From the NCBI GenBank assembly GCA_934045905.1, contig OW203771.1, forward strand, positions 5,580,001 to 5,644,000: a DNA stretch of 64,000 nucleotides. The letters are read 5' to 3'. The first letter of the stretch is position 1; each line of letters begins with the position of its first letter. The position numbers were made by a program, and so were the translations under genes. The notes under the pieces are model-generated. The model was given only the letters and a program-made list of their open reading frames with translations, had not been told where the DNA came from and did not search any database. Below are positions 33,832-45,860 of the stretch, piece after piece. Source of the stretch: Leuctra nigra. Taxonomy: Eukaryota; Arthropoda; Insecta; Plecoptera; Leuctridae.

Positions 33832-35701
33832 CCCCATGAAAAACACTTCGTGTAAAAATACCAGCCAAGTCTCTTCTACTAAAAAAAATATATGAAATCT
33901 AAAAATTCTGCACTGAAAAGTAATGATATCAAAAAATTTGCCAAGTCAAAACTTTATTTGAAAATCAAAAAATACTTGGCGCATCGTGTATATTAATAGC
34001 TTAGAAGTATAGGCCAGATATAAAATATACATAAAATATACAAAAGTATACCTAAAATGCCCTAAAAAATCGATGCGCCAAGTATTTTTTGATTTTCAAA
34101 TAAAGTTTTGACTTGGCAAATTTTTTGATATCATTACTTTTCAGTGCAGAATTTTTAGATTTCATATATTTTTTTAGTAGAAGAGACTTGGCTGGTATTT
34201 TTACACGAAGTGTTTTTCATGGGGATATCACTCCTTTTTTTAGTTTATTCTAACAACTTGTGACACATATGAAATGAACAATTACTAAATTCTTTTAAAA
34301 AATCATCACCCTTTACAATTTGGTTACCACTAATGAATAGCAGCGTATGGTCCTAAATAATTGCTTTAAATGATCTTTCACGAAGAATAGCAAAGGTTTC
34401 ATTCCAATCAGTCAACCCAGTTCCGAGATATGGCAACACTTCGGTTTTCAAAATGGCTGCTGAACTTTCTGCAATGCCACATAGAATTTATTTCTATAAA
34501 TGATGTGTATCATTTTAAGCTTTCTGAATATGTATTTATTGTATAGGAGGGAATTATAATAATTTATACATTTGAATGACGTCATTTCCGGTCTCATAAA
34601 TAGGAAAATTCTATTTGTACTATTCATATTCCATAGAGATGGCCTTCCGAATCGTTTGGCGCTAGTTTCATACCGATTTGTCTACCAGTTTTTGAGATAT
34701 GACGTTACTTCCGGTTTAAAAATGGCGGCTGAAATCTCTGACCCCTTGAAGTATATTTTAAACATGATTACAATTTTATAAGCTGTCTCATATAGTATAT
34801 TTATTGCATCAAAATAAAAATTTGTGAGTTTATTAAAATGTGTGGCGTCATTTCCGGTTTAGGTATGGAAAACTGCAAATATTATTGATGATAATACATC
34901 AAGTTGACCGTCTTAATTGTTTTGCGCTGGTTTCGTTGAAATCTAATTAGCCGCTATTGAGATATGATGTCACTTCCGGTTTCAAAATGGCGGCTTCCGG
35001 TTGGTTTTATAACAAGTCACATGAGACGTCAAAAGTACATACGTTACATAAATATCAAAATAATCGGATCAACCTATGTTACCAAAAAGCCAATCGATGT
35101 ATTTCAAATTTCATTACGTCATTTCCGGTTTCTTTACAATATGTTTAGTCTTTTGCTACTTATCATGCATATAGATGACCGTCTGAATCGTTTGGCGCAA
35201 TTTTCGTTTCAATCGGTCCAGCCGTTGACGAGATATGACGTCACTTCCGGTTTCAAAATGGCGGCACAAAAAATTCATGGGGTGAAGGTTAAATCAGACG
35301 CCAAAAGTGCACACGTGGTAAAAATGTGGGATCAATCGGTTCAGCCGTTTAGGCTGTGGCCTGTTTACCGGATTTGAATTCCAGGAGACTACTACTACTA
35401 CTACTACTACTACTGAGATTATTATTATTATGAAAACCGCCCTAAAACACTGTTTTCACGGCCCTCTAGCGCGCAAAGGGCGTAACCTATTGTTCCCAAA
35501 TTTGGTATATGTTGTAGGGTGGGCTATAGCTCGAAATTAAGATATATCGCAACAATGTGAGATTTTCCAATTTTAAGATCCAGTAGGCCGAAAATGCCAC
35601 TTTGATGCTTACAGTAAAAGTGGGTTTGCTCCAGCCTTTTTAAATGAGTGTGTGCGCGCGCCGTACGACTTGGCTGGCGTGGAGCGACCGCTCCACTAGA
35701 T
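33832..35701 (+). mobile_element. Composite element (family C), copy 3, short form
   Basis: Inverted repeats at 33832-33987 and 34069-34224 (about 156 bp) enclose only 80 bp, so the first module is much reduced compared with copy 1. Diverged CRE/ETS/YY1-like units follow to about 35270. An ACT-triplet run then leads to an uninterrupted 3' module ending in the GTGGAGCGACCGCTCCAC hairpin and TAGAT. This copy supplies the empty site for the insertion in copy 2. Confidence 0.65.
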
Positions 35702-35962
35702 TTAGAATTAGTCTGTATTATGGTAAAAAGTGTGGCAGGCTTGGCCAGCCGGCATTATATAATGTACGTTTGTTTTGTGGCCTATATTTTTGTGAGAGAT
35801 TATTCCCACTCCAATTAAATGTGGAAGGGTGCATTTATGTATGCTCTGTAAAATAAAAAAATAAAAGAGATTTTGATATCAAAAATACATTTCTTAAAAG
35901 TTAATATATTTTTTATTGATTGAGCTGGATAGCAAAGCGATTGTATCCAGAAGACACTTGTC

Positions 35963-36208
35963 TTGAGTTTCATCTTCCATTTCTCCAATCTCCACTCGTA
36001 TACAGTTCAGGGGAAAGTAAGTCAATGGTCAAGTTTTAACCGTCACAACACTGTTCTTCTTGATGAAGAGAAATTATTTCTTGACGTCATTCAGAGTTGT
36101 ATAACATTTGTAAATGAAGGAAGCCACCTAAATGTAATAAGTACACATAAAATATTTGTAAGTGGACCTAAACTTGATAATACAGTGCATTTTGTTGAAG
36201 CAAAATAG
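35963..36208 (+). other. Possible coding remnant of unknown origin
   Basis: An open frame ends with residues LLDEEKLFLDVIQSCITFVN, SHLNVISTHKIFVSGP and DNTVHFVEAK before a TAG. The composition looks more protein-like than most open frames in this AT-rich window, but it has no recognisable motif, no splice context I can defend and no neighbour that explains it. It could be an eroded transposon ORF or chance. Confidence 0.2.
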
Positions 36209-36399
36209 TCTTTTAATTGAAATTCTTAATCACTACAAAATTAATATAATTATTAACTAGTACGGTACTTATTCTCTACTTTACATCCCGAATTGGATAC
36301 GTCCTGTGTTCTGTTTAAATTTTAAATATGAGTTAGAACTTTATTAGCATAACCTGTAGGTAAGAGCTGCATAATGAAAATCTATTCCTTCAAACTCAC

Positions 36400-38713
36400 A
36401 TGGCCGAATGTCTCCATGGTCCCAGGCACAAATCCAGCCACTGTGATGACAGCAGGTTGATTAGCACGTGACATGATGATACGGATTGACCTCTTGAACC
36501 CATCTGTTGCTGCGTACCACTGTGTATCATACGCAGCCTCCCGTACCAGCGAGCTCTACAGGAACATACAACATAGTGTGAGTACAACAGGTTGATTAGC
36601 ACGTGACATGATGATACGGATTGACCTCTTGAACCCATCTGTTGCTGCGTACCACTGTGTATCATACGCAGCATCCCGTACCAGCGAGCTCTACAGGAAC
36701 ATACAACATAGTGTGGGTACAACAGGTTGATTAGCACGTGACATGATGATACGGATTGACCTCTTGAACCCATCTGTTGCTGCGTACCACTGTGTATCAT
36801 ACGCAGCCTCCCGTACCAGCAAGATCTACAGGAACATACAACACAGTGTGAGTACAACAGGTTGATTAGCACGTGACATGATGATACGGATTGACCTCTT
36901 GAACCCATCTGTTGCTGCGTACCACTGTGTATCATACGCAGCATCCCGTACCAGCGAGCTCTACAGGAACATACAACATAGTGTGAGTACAACAGGTTGA
37001 TTAGCACGTGACATGATGATACGGATTGACCTCTTAAACCCATCTGTTTCTGCGTACCACTGTGTATCATACGCAGCCTCCCGTACCAGCGAGCTCTACA
37101 GGAACATACAACATAGTGTGAGTACAACAGGTTGATTAGCACGTGACATGATGATACGGATTGACCTCTTGAACCCATCTGTTGCTGCGTACCACTGTGT
37201 ATCATACGCAGCCTCCCGTACCAGCGAGCTCTACAGGAACATACAACATAGTGTGAGTACAACAGGTTGATTAGCACGTGACATGATGATACGGATTGAC
37301 CTCTTGAACCCATCTGTTGCTGCGTACCACTGTGTATCATACGCAGCATCCCGTACCAGCGAGCTCTACAGGAACATACAACATTGTGAGTACAACAGGT
37401 TGATTAGCACGTGACATGATGATACGGATTGACCTCTTGAACCCATCTGTTGCTGCGTACCACTGTGTATCATACGCAGCCTCCCGTACCAGCGAGCTCT
37501 ACAGGAACATACAACATAGTGTGAGTACAACAGGTTGATTAGCACGTGACATGATGATACGGATTGACCTCTTGAACCCATCTGTTGCTGCGTACCACTG
37601 TGTATCATACGCAGCCTCCCGTACCAGCGAGCTCTACAGGAACATACAACATAGTGTGAGTACAACAGGTTGATTAGCACGTGACATGATGATACGGATT
37701 GACCTCTTGAACCCATCTGTTGCTGCGTACCACTGTGTATCATACGCAGCCTCCCGTACCAGCGAGCTCTACAGGAACATACAACATAGTGCGAGTACAA
37801 CAGGTTGATTAGCACGTGACATGATGATACGGATTGACCTCTTGAACCCATCTGTTGCGGCGTACCACCGTGTATCATACGCAGCCTCCCGTACCAGCGA
37901 GCTCTACAGGAACATACAACATAGTGTGAGTACAACAGGTTGATTAGCACGTGACATGATGATACGGATTGACCTCTTGAACCCATCTGTTGCTGCGTAC
38001 CACTGTGTATCATACGCAGCCTCCCGAACCAGCGAGCTCTACAGGAACATACAACATAGTGTGAGTACAACAGGTTGATTAGCACGTGACATGATGATAC
38101 GGATTGACCTCTTGAACCCATCTGTTGCTGCGTACCACTGTGTATCATACGCAGCCTCCCGTACCAGCGAGCTCTACAGGAACATACAACATAGTGCGAG
38201 TACAACAGGTTGATTAGCACGTGACATGATGATACGGATTGATCTCTTGAACCCATCTGTTGCTGCGTACCACTGTGTATCATACGCAGCCTCCCGTACC
38301 AGCGAGCTCTACAGGAACATACAACATAGTGTGAGTACAACAGGTTGATTAGCACGAGACATGATGATACGGATCGACCTCTTGAACCCATCTGTTGCTG
38401 CGTACCACTGTGTATCATACGCAGCCTCCCGTACCAGCGAGCTCTACAGGAACATACAACATAGTGTGTGTACAACAGGTTGATTAGCACGTGACATGAT
38501 GATACGGATTGACCTCTTGAACCCATCTGTTGCTGCGTACCACTGTGTATCATACGCAGCCTCCCGTACCAGCGAGCTCTACAGGAACATACAACATAGT
38601 GTGTGTACAACAGGTTGATTAGCACGTGACATGATGATACGGATTGACCTCTTGAACCCATCTGTTGCTGCGTACCACTGTGTATCATACGCAGCCTCCC
38701 GTACCAGCGAGCT
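36400..38713 (-). repeat. 17-copy array of splice acceptor plus OR C-terminal exon (135-bp unit)
   Basis: Acceptors lie at regular 135-bp steps from 38713 down to 36555 (16 intervals, one of them 2 bp short near 37380). In transcript orientation each unit has the first 105 nt of the exon (SSLVREAAYD to RANQP), about 21 nt of intron-like sequence and TTCCTGTAG. None of the first sixteen copies has a consensus donor. Only the last continues through GFVPGTMETFGH to GTGAGT. The long minus-strand open frames over this array are off-frame by-products. Confidence 0.95.
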
Positions 38714-41700
38714 CTACGGTACAAAGAGGAGAAAGAACTGCAAACTCCGACTCAGAAGGATGACTTCACGTTTTGGTTTGCATTTCGAATTTTTCCTACC
38801 TCATTTGCAATGCACTGAGACAACCAGCAGACAATGTAGCCAAGTGGAATCAGAATGCAAGCGACGAGCACCATCAAAAGACTTGCTCGATCATTAAGTT
38901 TCAACTGAAATTTTTTCAAAACATAGTATACATAAAACACAACATAAGGGGACGTCCATTAGTTATGTCACAGTTTTTTAGGCCTTCGCCACCCCCGCTC
39001 CCCCCACGTCACAGCTTGTCCCAAAGTCGATGATCACCCCTTAATAATTACGTCACATATTGCCAGACACCCCTCCCCCCATTTCCAAACAAAACAATTG
39101 TAAATTTTGATATAATTTATTTGGTTTAACTGTATTTATGGTTTTACTACAAGACAATATATATTTGGGTTTTTATATGAAAAAAGTAGGTAGCTGATCT
39201 CACTTCAATAACATAAGAAATTAAAATTCAATAAATGTGTGCCATCTTATGAACTTGACTGTCACTATTTTATTTTTAAAAAATAAAACATTTATGAAAT
39301 TTTATTTTGAAGAACATTTGTGTTACGTCACAAACCTCCTTCCCCCCCCCCCCTCCCCCCTAATTGTGTAGGTAATTTACGGACGCCCCCTAAAATATTT
39401 CTGATGGGAAGGAAACATTCTAGAAACATATTGATAGTAGGCCTACGGCTTCGCGGGGAATCTGATTCCCTTTCATAGATTTTTTAAAAATAATATACAC
39501 CTCTATTGCATTTATTATCATATTAATTATAAATTATCTATTTATAATTTCTAAAAATAAAATTGGTGTAGTTCTACTCCTGCTGATAAGCTAGATGCGA
39601 CGTTTATAGCATAGCTATGTTTAATTTTGTATGTGAAAAAAAATTAAATACCTACATATAATATATCAATTGTATGTTTTTACACACATATACGTCTCAT
39701 TGTCAGACCGATAATACCAACCTTAGTGGAATACAACATGAATGTTGTACACATGATCATAATGAACAAAACAAATGTTTGAGCTATTGGCTGAATAGTC
39801 GTCTCGAATTCACTGAGAACCCTGAAAAGAGATAATATCATTAGATCATTTTATTTTAATGGCGTTACATGATTGCCGTATGATGCTGTCCTAACAGCTT
39901 TTGCTCATACGTCATGAATGGAGATCATTTGTTGAAGATATCATCTAGATTTTAGGCGAGTGGGTCGTTAGCCCTCTCCAACTTTAGCCTTGTCCCTTCC
40001 GAAGGACGGTGTGACATTTAAAAAACGGGCCTCCACATCCCGCAACGTCGAGAGACTGACAACAGGTCATTAGACTACCCCCAAACACCCCAGTCTCTCT
40101 GACCCAACGGCAGCAACTAGCTGGACAATTTAGACGGTCATTTTTCATTTACTGAACCCGTTCGACGTTTCTAAAATTAACTTCGGTGATCTGATGAAAA
40201 CCGTTGTGTCAAGGAGATACACCAAGCTTTGGGACAAAAATTTAAAATGGATATGTGCACGTAGCTATATTACAATCAGAGAGAGAGTTTACAAGAATTT
40301 AAATCTGTTCAATATTCCTATTCCATTAGTTTGTATTTAAGAAGAAAAATGAGAACTGTGGAATATGATCAGATGCGATGTGATGAAGGGCGTTTGTTGA
40401 AAGAAGGGAGGATTAAGAGGTAGCAGAAGAAGAAGAGGCAGAAGGAGACGAAGAGAAGGAGGTAGAGGAGTGTTTGACCTGGAAAGTTGGCTCCAACCTA
40501 AGAAGTAGATGCCCAAGGTAAGAAAGTGGTGGATCATCCACTCCAAGATCTGATATTTTGTTAGAATCTTGGTAGGTATTGATACAATAAAAGAATGCCA
40601 GTTCTTACTCCAACAGATCTTGATGATGTTTGACGCAGTCGACGAGGAGGCGGTGCTTTTCAAGGTCAAACCTCTTCTTCCTGATATGTTGCCAAACATC
40701 TTCGTTATATTCTTTGCTCCACCAGGCGCTCTCAATAGGCAACTCATCTGCCTGACTGTCCACAATGTCTTGGCTGTGAGAGTCCAAGGTCACAGAGCAC
40801 CAATCAAGTAACAGCGATCTTCTTGACAAAACTCTTCTCTGTACTCTGCGAGGATATCTCCGAGCAAATCTTCCAACTCCCGCTGCTTTCATCCACTTAC
40901 CAGCAGCTCGCGTGAGAATAGCTTCAAGTCGAATGTTTGCTCTTGCTCGTTGAGGCAAGTGGCTCAGATTGTGTCTCAGTATCTTCCACTGAGCTATCAC
41001 GAGAATGAAGTAAGATATAAAGAAGTTGATGGGTAGGTAATGCGCTATTGCAGTGAGTGTATATGCCGTGAAACTGGATAGAATTTGTGTTATTTCAAAC
41101 ATCGGTGAAATGGTCTGATCGTATGGCGTCCAAAATCTGAAAACGATTAAAACAATTACAACGCAAAAACACAAAACATTATCTATAAAAACATATATAA
41201 AACATTACTAAATATTAAAAGAAATGTGAAAATAATAATTGTAATTCTGACACTTTAAGAACCCCTGATTCCTTTACATCAATTAAAAATTTGGGGGGGT
41301 TTTCAAATGTATCACATTTTTTATTTTTTTATTTAAAATTAATACATTTGAATAAAGAATTTGATGTTGGTTTATTTTCAGTAGGAAGATGCAGACTTGG
41401 TTCACTCGGTCATAATTTGCACGAACTTCTTTTGTTTTAGCATCAAAATGTAATTTCTTTCTGTATTAGCAGTCATTAGCTTGGGCAGTATAGAAAACTA
41501 TGTAAGATTTAAGTTATAAATTAGTTTTATTCGTTGCTTTTATTGTAAAAATAGTGATTTCTTGCTGGATGTAAAAAATTCTTCGAAGCCTATAAATTCA
41601 CAGGAGAAGCCATTAATTCTGTCTAACACCAAAACCATAAAATATTTCAGATACTCTGAATGGGCCAACAAGATGTCCCACAATAACTAATTGATAGCAC

Positions 41701-42412
41701 ATTAAAACAATAAATAATACTATCAGCAATCATAGACTATCATCAGCGTTTCTTTATTTTCTGATATTTAGATCCCAACCGACAGAGAGCTCTCCTTATC
41801 AACGTAACGATCTTATCAGCTTGCTGACTGATTTAGCAATGAAGAGAGAACGCCGTGCCATCTACAGCTAGGGATCAGAGCTAGCTGAATTCTGCCTACA
41901 GAAGTATTATAATGTATATTCAAACAAACTCACCTAAAAATAATCTTTCTCTGAAATAGACTTTTTAGAAGAGCAGCAAACATCAAAAAGAAGAAGAAAA
42001 AATCAAATCCGATCCACATTAAAATGAAAACTTTTCTAATTCTCTCATAACTATCAATCATTTTCATAGTTGATTCATTCACGTTATGTTCCCGTTTCTT
42101 TATTTTCTTCAGCCGTTTAATCAAGAATTGATATGCAGTTTGATTGCTCGCAATCGTCCAGATACTAATTGACAGCAGGATAAAATACAGAGCGCCCTGA
42201 AGAGGTTTGAAAGTTTCTGCCATGTTGTTGAGGTTCACGATGAGAGTGCCAATGCGAGATATTATTACGCATGGAGTCGAGAAGCAGAGGATTCGGATGG
42301 GCCAACTCAATCGTCTTGCGCTGTTACCTCGGTTCCAGAGACCTGGGGACGATAGATGGAGGTTGTAGAGTCGTGGAATTAGATGGCATAACTCGGCCTC
42401 TCTCTGACCCAT
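36400..42412 (-). CDS. Odorant receptor B (7tm_6) with amplified last exon
   Basis: Exons: 42412-41934, 41136-40609, 39821-39722, 38904-38800 and 36555-36400. All junction phases agree and give about 456 residues, the normal size for the family. The 100-, 105- and 156-nt exons match the corresponding exons of receptor A exactly in length. The sequence shows membrane segments (for example LQGALYFILLSISIWTIA, FVLFIMIMCTTFMLY, MVLVACILIPLGYIVCWL), the LVDCVKHHQDLLE segment, and the C-terminal pattern SSLVREAAYDTQWY, FKRSIRIIMSRANQ, GFVPGTMETFGH. Its expected partner is Orco. A tiny terminal exon was not proven; reading past 36400 adds five residues and a stop. Sixteen incomplete copies of the last exon precede the complete one. 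The donor after exon 3 is GTTGGT, weaker than the others. Confidence 0.87.
38946..39392. mobile_element. MITE with GGGGACGTCC / GGACGCCCCC ends
   Basis: The left end AAGGGGACGTCCATTAG and right end TTACGGACGCCCCCTA form imperfect terminal inverted repeats. Inner segments ATGTCACAG and TTACGTCACA are also inverted. The ends are next to TA and may represent a TA target duplication. It lies in the intron between the 100- and 105-nt exons of receptor B, close to the 38904 acceptor. Confidence 0.6.
39955..40150 (-). repeat. SINE-like fragment shared with 63090-63300
   Basis: On the minus strand it reads AGAGAGACTGGGGTGTTTGG, ACCTGTTGTCAGTCTCTCGA and CACACCGTCCTTCGGAAGGGAC, matching 63150-63280 in direct orientation. 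The CCGTCCTTCGGATGGGAC type of word is a widespread SINE body motif. It is located in a receptor B intron. Confidence 0.55.
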
Positions 42413-42459
42413 ATCATAAACATGTTTTTTATTATGGGGCAGAGAGAGATCGAGTTTAA

Positions 42460-42700
42460 GACAGCTGTGTAGTGGATTTGACCTTGAAGGTTTTATAATC
42501 GAGTTATATCAATATCTTTTACCAATGTATTTGTTAATAAAATAAGTCTTTGTACGAGTATTCAGAACAGTTTAATGAAAATAATTTAATAGCTTGGAAT
42601 GGTGTATTAGTTTTATTTTGTCCTACAGACGTTTGTCCGAGCCGCGAAGGCCCGGAGAATATTTGAATGTCATTATTGAATTTAGTGCATTGTAACGTGA
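42460..42700. repeat. Partial copy of the MITE at 59705-60085
   Basis: GCTGTGTAGTG, ACCTTGAAGG, TTTGTACGAGTATTCAGAAC and TTTTATTTTGTCC match the left arm of the element at 59705-60085 in the same order. The copy is one arm only and lies just upstream of the receptor B start. Confidence 0.55.
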
Positions 42701-43493
42701 TACAAGTTTTTGCAATTTCATTATCAAATTCTCTTTAAGGTGGCTGGGTCGATCGACCATTTTTTCAGATAGTGTTCAATTTTGCTGTACTCACTCATTG
42801 GTATCCCCTAAACAACACTTCAAAAAATAAAATACTTCCCGTGTCTAGTTTTCGAGATAGGCGAATAAGAAAGCAGAATTTTCCCATGTTATCTTATGGC
42901 AGGTTTGAAAAATTTGCTACAAATGAAGATTTTAATTAATTGGCCCGATAGATTTTCAAAAAACCTATATAAGAAAGAATCTTTGATCTATTTACTTTCA
43001 TTAAAAAAATATAAACCAATATCATCGTGTGCTAAATAAAAAGTTATAGGCGATTCAATTCAAATTGCGAATCAAGTCAAAATACTTTTGGCAACACGGG
43101 AGTGCTCAAGGTAGTTAGAGAGCACCAGTGGCGTGCCGAACCTATCTTGAGGACCGGTGCTAAGTAATTGGTGGTTATACCCACCCACCCCCAATGGTCA
43201 AGAACATAAAATGGGCAGCGTTCAATGGGGTCTGGGGGAGGGCCCCCAAGTACATGCAGGTCCGGGGCGCATAGCCTCGGAAAAATTCAATTTCAATACC
43301 AACTTTGAAGGTTTTTGGAGCATTTTAGACTATTTACTCTGTATTTTATAGACTTGAGAATATAATTTATCATTGTTAATGTTGGATCTTAAACCTCTTA
43401 AAACTACCTACAATGAAACAAATAAAGCGAAGTGAATTATTTTAGTTTTAGCTACTTTGTACACATTAATGGAAGAGAAAAACTGGGAAGTAA

Positions 43494-44664
43494 TTGAGCG
43501 AGCGAAGCGAGCGACTCCATTTGGCTCTTTTAGCACGGACCTCTGTTTTTTTTTTTGTTTTTTTTTTTGTTTTTGTTTTTGTATGCTAAAGGAAGCAATA
43601 GAAGTCGCACCGTTTCACCGATCGACCTGAAATTTTGCACACATGTAAAGACAACCTTCTCTGTTTGCAGACCCAATTTTTTTTTGAAATCCATCCATTG
43701 GTTCATTGTTAAAATAAGTATCTCCTGATAGCCTAAAAAATGAAAATGGTCTTCGAGAAATGTGATCAAACTCATATTTAGCATGGTCAGTAAGACCAAC
43801 AATGTCACTTATTTTACCAATTTTCAGCCGAATCTGTCAAGAAAGTATGCACTTATTGACATTTTTAATAGCTGTCAGAAATGAAACATTGAAAATGAAT
43901 GTCTTTCCAATGCAACTGAATCTGATTTGCTTTAGGTACAAGAGTGTTTTGATGGTATGTACACTTTTTTAGTGAAAAGCAGATATTTTTATGTGTATTG
44001 AGTTGATCAAATTTGAATAATTCAATTTGGATCATAGTTTCCAACAAATCATTTCGAGTTTTTAAGGACCTTGATTGTCTTTTCGTCAATTCGTAGTTCT
44101 GATGGCCGTGCCTCCCGTGTTTCTACTTGGCTGATTTTGCATCCAGGAGGGATTAGAAACATAAGCTCACATTTCAATAATATCATTGAGTGGCGTTTGT
44201 TCTCTTCTAGCGTTCACACGTCATTCCAAATCTCTCCTGCATTGTGCTTCTTTTCGTTGATAATTTTGGCAATTTGGTGTACTTTGTGAAGGTATTAGTA
44301 AAATTCAATCGCTTTTAAAGCATAGATATTAAAATTTATTACATATTATCATTGATATTATTACAGTTTTTGTCCAGGGGATTGATTATTTCAAATTATT
44401 TTCTTCTTGGAAACGTTGGATTTATTCCGTTTCTGAGCTTCTGTCTAGCCTGACATTTCCTTGAAGGTTAGGTATATCTCGGATTACACATTAATGGTGG
44501 TCATACAATGACACATTGTTTTATATTGATTCAGTGGATCGTAGTTTGCTTTCAGTTTGACTTAAAATAATGTTTTCTGTGTGTTAACGAACGCATATTC
44601 GGTTAATGTTTGCGCACGTGTCGTGCTCGCTCATTCAACGCGTTACACAGAGCGTTTTCCTAGT
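43494..44664 (+). mobile_element. Helitron/Helentron-like element (family B), inside the hAT element
   Basis: The 5' end TTGAGCGAGCGAAGCGAGCG at 43494 and the 3' end CGTGCTCGCTCATTCAACGC, then AGAGCGTTTTCCTAG and T at 44664, match the other copies. The 3' subterminal GCTCGCTCA is again the inverse of the 5' end. Confidence 0.65.
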
Positions 44665-44689
44665 TAATTTAATTCTTTATCGCATTGCA

Positions 44690-45860
44690 CCCACACATGC
44701 CGCGCAGCTAAATTTTTGGATTTTGTCTACATTAGAACGAGTTTTAAATGATTTTACAGGTAGGTAGGACGATTTTGAAATAAAACACAAAATTCATTCA
44801 TGTACTATAAAAATCACAAATAAAAGTGCCGCGCAGCGAATTTTTTAGGTTTCAGCTACCTTAGGACGGGTTTAAAATGATTTTACAGCAGCAATAAAAA
44901 CACACATAAAATAGCCGCGCAGCCAACATTTTTTTTTTGCTTTATTAGAACGGTTTTAAAATGATTTTACAGGTGCCTAAGGATAATTTTACTAAAATTA
45001 AAAAAAGAAAAGAAAAATAAATAAATTAATAATCAAAATGCACAAATAAAAATGCCGCGCAGCGAATTTCTTGCTTTTTGGCTACCTTAAGGACGGGTTA
45101 AAAATGATAAATTACAATAGCAATAAAATCACACATAAAATAGCCGCGCAGCGAAACTTTTGGTTTTTGGTTGCAAGAACGGGTTTAAAATGATTTTACA
45201 GCTACTGTATTTTTTTAAAAATAAACCAAAAAGTGAATAATTTATAAAAAGAAAATCACACTTAATAATGCGTTGCAGGAATTTTTTGGTTTTCGGCTAC
45301 CTAGGACAGGTTTTAAATGACTTTCTATTACTCTGTTTTTTAAGGAAAACAGAAAAGTCCTTAATTTATAAAAGTGATAAAATTATGTATAAAAGAGCGG
45401 CGCAGCGAAATGTTTTGTTTTTGGCTTCATTAAAGCGGGTTAAGAATGATTTTACAAGTACTATATTTTTGAAAGTAAACAAAAAATTCTTTAATAATTA
45501 ATCAAAAATATTCATACATAATATTGCCGCGCAGCGAATTTTTTTGTTTTTTGGCTACTTTAGGACGTGTTTAAATTGATTTTACATTAGCAATAAAAAC
45601 ACACATAAAAATAACCGCGCAGCGAAACATTTTGTTTTTGACTACGTTAAAACGGGTTTAAAATGATTTTACAGGTAGGTACTGTATTTTTGATAGAAAA
45701 CAGAAAAGTCATTCATATAAAAAAGAACATAATTTAAAAATGCCGCGCTGCTATTTTTTGGTTTTCAATTACATTATAGCGCACGTTTAAAATGGTTTTA
45801 CAGGTAGGTACAATAATTGTGAATGATCTTTCATTTTAGGCTACCCAAGGATGGGTTTAA
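44690..45860 (+). repeat. Degenerate tandem array of GCCGCGCAGC ... TGATTTTACAG units
   Basis: About ten units of roughly 80-140 bp alternate in spacing. Each starts near CCGCGCAGCGAA, continues with a T-rich stretch and GGCTAC, then CGGGTTTAAAATGATTTTACAG, and often ends with GTAGGTA. It is internal to the hAT-type element and non-coding. Confidence 0.75.

Noticed and set aside
33930..34225. miRNA-type precursor
   Set aside because: The hairpin arms are 156 bp, far longer than a miRNA precursor, and match the inverted repeats of the composite transposon family.
36396..38724. Two long minus-strand open frames of 317 and 452 codons with a 45-residue repeat
   Set aside because: They are off-frame translations of the 135-bp receptor exon array. 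The true exon frame gives the conserved odorant receptor C-terminus, and the long frames only arise because the unit length is a multiple of three.
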